DNA from: Proteocatella sp049670425
GTDB taxonomy: Bacteria; Bacillota; Clostridia; Peptostreptococcales; Filifactoraceae
Reading direction: 5' to 3'
Length of the DNA stretch: 8,823 nucleotides
NCBI GenBank assembly: GCA_049670425.1
Contig: JBATTG010000091.1
Location: 1-8,823, forward strand
Shown piece after piece: positions 6,233-8,823 of the stretch. The notes beneath the pieces are model-generated. The model worked only from the letters and a program-made list of their open reading frames with translations, was not told where the DNA came from and made no database searches. The stretch's first letter is position 1, and each line of letters starts with the position of its first letter. The translations under genes and the position numbers were made by a program.

Positions 6233-7420
6233 TTAAAGGATGTTTAGATAGTCCTGAATCAGATATAATTTTACAGCCATTGCTAAATTTTGGAAAAAAA
6301 CCATGTCATTATTTTCGGAATCGAGCATATTATGGATTTTATTCATGCGATATCTTACCGTATTTTCATGAACATAGAGTTTTTCACTTGTATGATGTAT
6401 GTCTCCGTCGCTCTTAATATACTCTATAGCCGTCTTGAGCAAGGTTCCTTCTGCATCAGATTTTTGAAGAATCGGATCAAGGTATTTTTTCATGAAGCGT
6501 ATGGCGTATTCAGAATCTCCGCTATGGACCGCTATGCTCCAGGTTCCGAGATTTGGATAGCTTATATGGTTTTTTCCCATTATTCTGCATATGTAGTTAC
6601 TCAGTATACATTCTCTGATTGCATTGTCCAGTTCGTCTGTTGACGAATACAAATCGCTTACGCTGATATAAAAATCAGATTTGGTAAATGCGCACGCTAT
6701 CATCAATGCTTCAAATCTGACTTCAAAATCCTTTGCCTCTGTGCTCTTGTGACATATTAGCGCAATATACGAATCCCTGTACCGGTAAAGAAATGAATTT
6801 TCCGTTTTATTTGAAACAGAACGATAAAATTCTATAGTGCGGTCAAGATCTCGCTTTATTATGTTCTTCTTTGGTTTAAGATAATACGCCAAAATGTTAT
6901 TGCCTGATTTTATAGTCATTTCTCTGGTTATTAATTTCACATCTGAACGGGTCAAATTTTTGGATAATAATTTTTCTATATTATCCTCCATTTTGCAAAC
7001 CCAGCTCGAAAGTGCAACAGTGTTGCTTATATCTGCTATTATATCTTCAAAAAATATGCTGTTGTCAAATAATACAACAGGAAAATCTTCACGATTGCAT
7101 AGCTCTATGACGCTTTTTGGAAGCTCATCAAAAAAAATGTTTTTTATGCCGAGTCCGCTGACATTTTTTTCTATCATGGCCTTTATACAGTCATATAGAA
7201 CTTGTTCATCCCCATTTGCAAACATGAGGCTGCTTAGAAGGAAGTCCCCATATCCAAACGGGTCATGCTCATCCATAAAGCCCTCTATTGTAAATTCATA
7301 ATCTATTATTCCTGGTTTTAAAACCTGTCTGTCTATTCCCTTATGGCCACAAGCTATTTCAAAATTTGTCAGGCCACTATTTTTTATAATATCTATAACG
7401 GTTACGCTAATTGAAATCAC
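6233..7420 (-). CDS. PucR-family transcriptional regulator
   Basis: A DNA-binding regulator of up to 395 residues. Residues 7-125 form a PucR-like sensor domain (VTVIDIIKNSGL...GHKGIDRQVLKPGIIDYEF, then DFPVVLFDNSIFFEDI). The middle (about 170-300) resembles the GGDEF-like domain of CdaR-type regulators (YISVSDLYSSTDELDNAIREC). The C-terminus (327-385) is the PucR helix-turn-helix, with LYVHENTVRYRMNKIHNML at about 348-366. Family members usually activate neighbouring catabolic genes in response to a metabolite. It lies just upstream of, and on the same strand as, the cyclodeaminase/aminotransferase/transporter operon, its likely target. The start is uncertain. GTG at 7420 overlaps the Shine-Dalgarno sequence GAGGTGAT, whereas an ATT at 7411-7409 is correctly spaced from it and fits the family's usual N-terminus. 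Annotated here from GTG. Confidence 0.9.
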   Translation of the reverse strand: MISISVTVIDIIKNSGLTNFEIACGHKGIDRQVLKPGIIDYEFTIEGFMDEHDPFGYGDFLLSSLMFANGDEQVLYDCIKAMIEKNVSGLGIKNIFFDELPKSVIELCNREDFPVVLFDNSIFFEDIIADISNTVALSSWVCKMEDNIEKLLSKNLTRSDVKLITREMTIKSGNNILAYYLKPKKNIIKRDLDRTIEFYRSVSNKTENSFLYRYRDSYIALICHKSTEAKDFEVRFEALMIACAFTKSDFYISVSDLYSSTDELDNAIRECILSNYICRIMGKNHISYPNLGTWSIAVHSGDSEYAIRFMKKYLDPILQKSDAEGTLLKTAIEYIKSDGDIHHTSEKLYVHENTVRYRMNKIHNMLDSENNDMVFFQNLAMAVKLYLIQDYLNIL

Positions 7421-7450
7421 CTCGATTTTAAATTTTCACACTATTATAAC

Positions 7451-7479
7451 AGTATATACTTATTTTTTGGCTAATTCAA
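7451..7479 (-). promoter_or_regulatory. Promoter of the pucR-type gene
   Basis: On the minus strand TTGAAT (7479-7474) and TATACT (7456-7451) are 17 nt apart. A second box, TATAAT (7448-7443), lies directly downstream but lacks a good -35. The leader before the gene would be about 25-35 nt. Confidence 0.65.
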
Positions 7480-7510
7480 TAGATGCCATATTTATTTATC
7501 CAAATATAAA

Positions 7511-7541
7511 TCAAGGATGGCAATATATCAGCCATCCTCGA
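7511..7541. terminator. Hairpin terminator between SHOCT gene and pucR-type gene
   Basis: AGGATGGC (7514-7521) pairs with GCCATCCT (7531-7538) around a 9-nt loop, and the base is extended by two more pairs after a mismatch. On the minus strand TTGATTTATATTT follows, and on the plus strand ATTTT. It lies 23 nt past the stop of the SHOCT gene and probably ends its transcript. Confidence 0.6.
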
Positions 7542-7564
7542 TTTTACAATTTTACATTTAGCTT

Positions 7565-8215
7565 TTATTCTTTTAGTTTTTTTGACATGCTTTCAAATAC
7601 TTCTTCAGTAATTTCTCCCTTGGCATATCTTTTTTTCAGAATATCCATAGGAGTATCTGCGTGATTGATTATACCCGTTTCTGATGCTTTCTTTGACAAT
7701 GCTTTGTATATGAAAACTACAATTAACATAATAATTATAAAAAATATTCCGCCAATAATTGGTCCTAAAAATCCATAATAGCCCATCATTCCATAATATC
7801 CAGGATATCCCATCATACCATTCATTCCACCTTTCCAATTATAACCATCATTATAAGAATTCATCATGCCCGGACCCATAATATCTGCAAGAGGGTTTGG
7901 ATTCCCAAGAAGATATTGATAGCCAATGTTCTGATGAATGGCAGCAAGTGTATCAGAGCCTTCGCCGCCTAGATGATTATCCATTCGCTCATGCATGGTT
8001 GTATTTCCAATGAGGTCTTCCATAACTGCATCTCCAAGCTCCTCCAGCATCGCTAACGAAACTTCAGTAGGAACTATTTTATCAACGCTGTCTGAGCCCT
8101 GATTCTTTTGGATTTCCGATAAAATTAAATCTATACTCTTGTGGTCATCCTCAGCATATGCATTTGCAAACAATCCAAACAAGAGAATAAATACCAAGAT
8201 TAGTGCTTTTTTCAT
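7565..8215 (-). CDS. Secreted/membrane-anchored protein with Met-Gly-Tyr-rich linker and C-terminal SHOCT domain
   Basis: A 216-residue protein of unknown function. Residues 1-21 are a signal peptide (MKKALILVFILLFG..., likely cut after AYA). Residues 45-105 form a helical extracytoplasmic part with a striking MHERMDNHLGGEGSD segment (74-88), rich in Met and His. Residues 112-150 are a linker rich in Met, Gly and Tyr (GGMNGMMGYPGYYGMMGYYG). One membrane segment spans about 151-171, followed by a cytoplasmic tail ending in a SHOCT domain (188-215, DTPMDILKKRYAKGEITEEVF), a short module common at protein C-termini and thought to aid oligomerisation. Met/His-rich outer domains occur in copper-handling proteins, so a metal role is possible, but this is inference. 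AAAGGGGGTG precedes the ATG at a good distance. It stands alone, divergent from the carboxypeptidase gene. Confidence 0.85.
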   Translation of the reverse strand: MKKALILVFILLFGLFANAYAEDDHKSIDLILSEIQKNQGSDSVDKIVPTEVSLAMLEELGDAVMEDLIGNTTMHERMDNHLGGEGSDTLAAIHQNIGYQYLLGNPNPLADIMGPGMMNSYNDGYNWKGGMNGMMGYPGYYGMMGYYGFLGPIIGGIFFIIIMLIVVFIYKALSKKASETGIINHADTPMDILKKRYAKGEITEEVFESMSKKLKE

Positions 8216-8235
8216 CGAGCCACCCCCTTTGATTA

Positions 8236-8286
8236 AATATATATACCCATATTTATGGTTTGAATGAGGTTTTTTGAGGTTTTTTT
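8236..8286 (-). promoter_or_regulatory. Possible promoter and operator of the SHOCT gene
   Basis: A weak minus-strand promoter, TTCAAA (8264-8259), 17 nt, TATATT (8241-8236), has a near-palindrome CCATATTTATGG (8247-8258) inside its spacer. That is where repressors or MerR-type activators often bind. Next to it is a tandem repeat of GAGGTTTTTT (8266-8275 and 8276-8286). All of this is consensus-level evidence only. Confidence 0.35.
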
Positions 8287-8296
8287 CTATATATTG

Positions 8297-8325
8297 TTGA
8301 AAACAGGTCTATTATATTGTATTAT
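8297..8325 (+). promoter_or_regulatory. Promoter of the D-Ala-D-Ala carboxypeptidase gene
   Basis: TTGAAA (8297-8302) and TATTAT (8320-8325) are separated by 17 nt. Transcription would start near 8333, about 43 nt before the ATG. Confidence 0.65.
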
Positions 8326-8375
8326 TATATAGTTCATAGGAAATTAAAATATATTGTAAAATAAGGAAATATAAT

Positions 8376-8823
8376 ATGACAAAAAGACTCTCTTTGATTA
8401 TAGTTTGTATAGTTATGATTTTATCTAATACATATGCATTTGCAGAAGACACAAAGCCTCCATCAATAAGCGCCGATTCTGGAGTTTTGATTGATGCAGA
8501 TACAGGCCAGGTTTTATATGAAAAGAACATGAATAAAGTTGAATTCCCAGCTTCAATTACAAAGATTATGACCACTTTGCTCGGAATCGAAAATGGAAAC
8601 TTAGATGATATGGTCACTATGAGCAGAAATGCCGTTTTCAGTATTCCAAGGGATTCAGCGCATATAGCACTTGATACAGATGAGCAAATCAAGCTTGGTG
8701 ATGCACTTATGGCGGCGATACTCCCTTCTGCAAATGAAGCCTGTAACGGAATAGCTGAACATATAAGTGGCAGTGTTGAAGATTTTGCAAAGCTTATGAA
8801 TGAAAGAGCTATCTCTGCTGGTG
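8376..8823 (+). CDS. D-alanyl-D-alanine carboxypeptidase (peptidase S11), N-terminal part cut by window edge
   Basis: My reading from the ATG at 8376 gives 149 residues with no stop before the window ends. Residues 1-23 are a signal peptide (likely cut after AFA). The penicillin-binding SxxK motif is at 60-63 (S-I-T-K, in PASITKIMTTLL), and the SxN motif is at 118-120 (PSANEACNGIAEHI). The third motif, KTG, would lie outside the window. This is a DacA/DacF-type low-molecular-weight penicillin-binding protein, which trims the terminal D-Ala from peptidoglycan stem peptides outside the membrane. AAGGA lies 8 nt before the start. Which Dac paralogue it is (for example sporulation DacF versus vegetative DacA) cannot be told from this part. 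Confidence 0.93.
   Translation, partial: MTKRLSLIIVCIVMILSNTYAFAEDTKPPSISADSGVLIDADTGQVLYEKNMNKVEFPASITKIMTTLLGIENGNLDDMVTMSRNAVFSIPRDSAHIALDTDEQIKLGDALMAAILPSANEACNGIAEHISGSVEDFAKLMNERAISAG

Noticed and set aside
4995..7301. Plus-strand open frames at 4995-5198, 5243-5545, 5721-5933, 6290-6643 and 6894-7301
   Set aside because: All are antisense shadows of the aminotransferase, cyclodeaminase-family and PucR genes.
7467..7664. Plus-strand frame of 65 residues
   Set aside because: It spans the terminator hairpin and the end of the SHOCT gene and has no ribosome binding site or conserved motif.
7605..7838. Minus-strand 77-residue frame inside the SHOCT gene
   Set aside because: It is a shifted frame within a gene that has a signal peptide, membrane span and SHOCT domain in its own frame.
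8312..8692. Minus-strand 126-residue frame
   Set aside because: It is antisense to the carboxypeptidase gene, whose SxxK and SxN motifs are clear on the plus strand.
1..8823. CRISPR array, retron, toxin-antitoxin pair or other defence system
   Set aside because: No regularly spaced repeats, reverse transcriptase, small paired genes or known defence domains were seen. The only related item is the partial tnpB at the left edge.

Overview
The window looks like chromosomal DNA of a low-GC Firmicute, most likely a member of the Clostridia. The evidence is AT-rich coding sequence with many ATA and AGA codons, strong GGAGG-type ribosome binding sites, a one-piece tmRNA whose 9-residue tag resembles clostridial tags, an IS200/IS605 tnpB, a CPH-type copper ATPase and a PucR-type regulator. 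The genus cannot be fixed from this sequence alone.

Left part (1-2564): the 5' end of an IS200/IS605-type tnpB runs off the left edge on the minus strand. It is followed by a GC-richer hairpin region that looks like an insertion-sequence end, and then by copB on the plus strand. CopB is a P1B-type copper-exporting ATPase with a histidine-rich N-terminus. Between copB and the next gene lies a 15-bp exact copy of part of the 3' end of ssrA, a possible footprint of past integration at the tmRNA gene.

Middle (2565-7480), all on the minus strand: ssrA (tmRNA), with its own promoter and a 13-bp-stem terminator, then a metabolic locus. In transcription order the locus is a PucR-family regulator (ending in a 19-bp-stem terminator), then a three-gene operon: an ornithine cyclodeaminase/mu-crystallin family enzyme, a fold-type I PLP aminotransferase and an EamA/DMT-family transporter. 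The operon genes are 21 and 6 bp apart. The set suggests PucR-controlled conversion and transport of an amino acid or related amine. The substrate is not identifiable from the sequence.

Right part (7481-8823): a secreted or membrane-anchored protein with a Met/Gly/Tyr-rich linker, one membrane segment and a C-terminal SHOCT domain (minus strand). It diverges from the 5' part of a D-alanyl-D-alanine carboxypeptidase (plus strand, cut by the right edge). Each lies downstream of a regulatory region at 8216-8375.

The points most worth a second look are the ssrA 3'-end duplication next to copB, the uncharacterised PucR/cyclodeaminase/aminotransferase/DMT locus with a repeated motif around its promoter, the unusual translation start of the PucR gene, and the SHOCT protein. 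I do not see a clearly new system such as a defence island, CRISPR array or retron.
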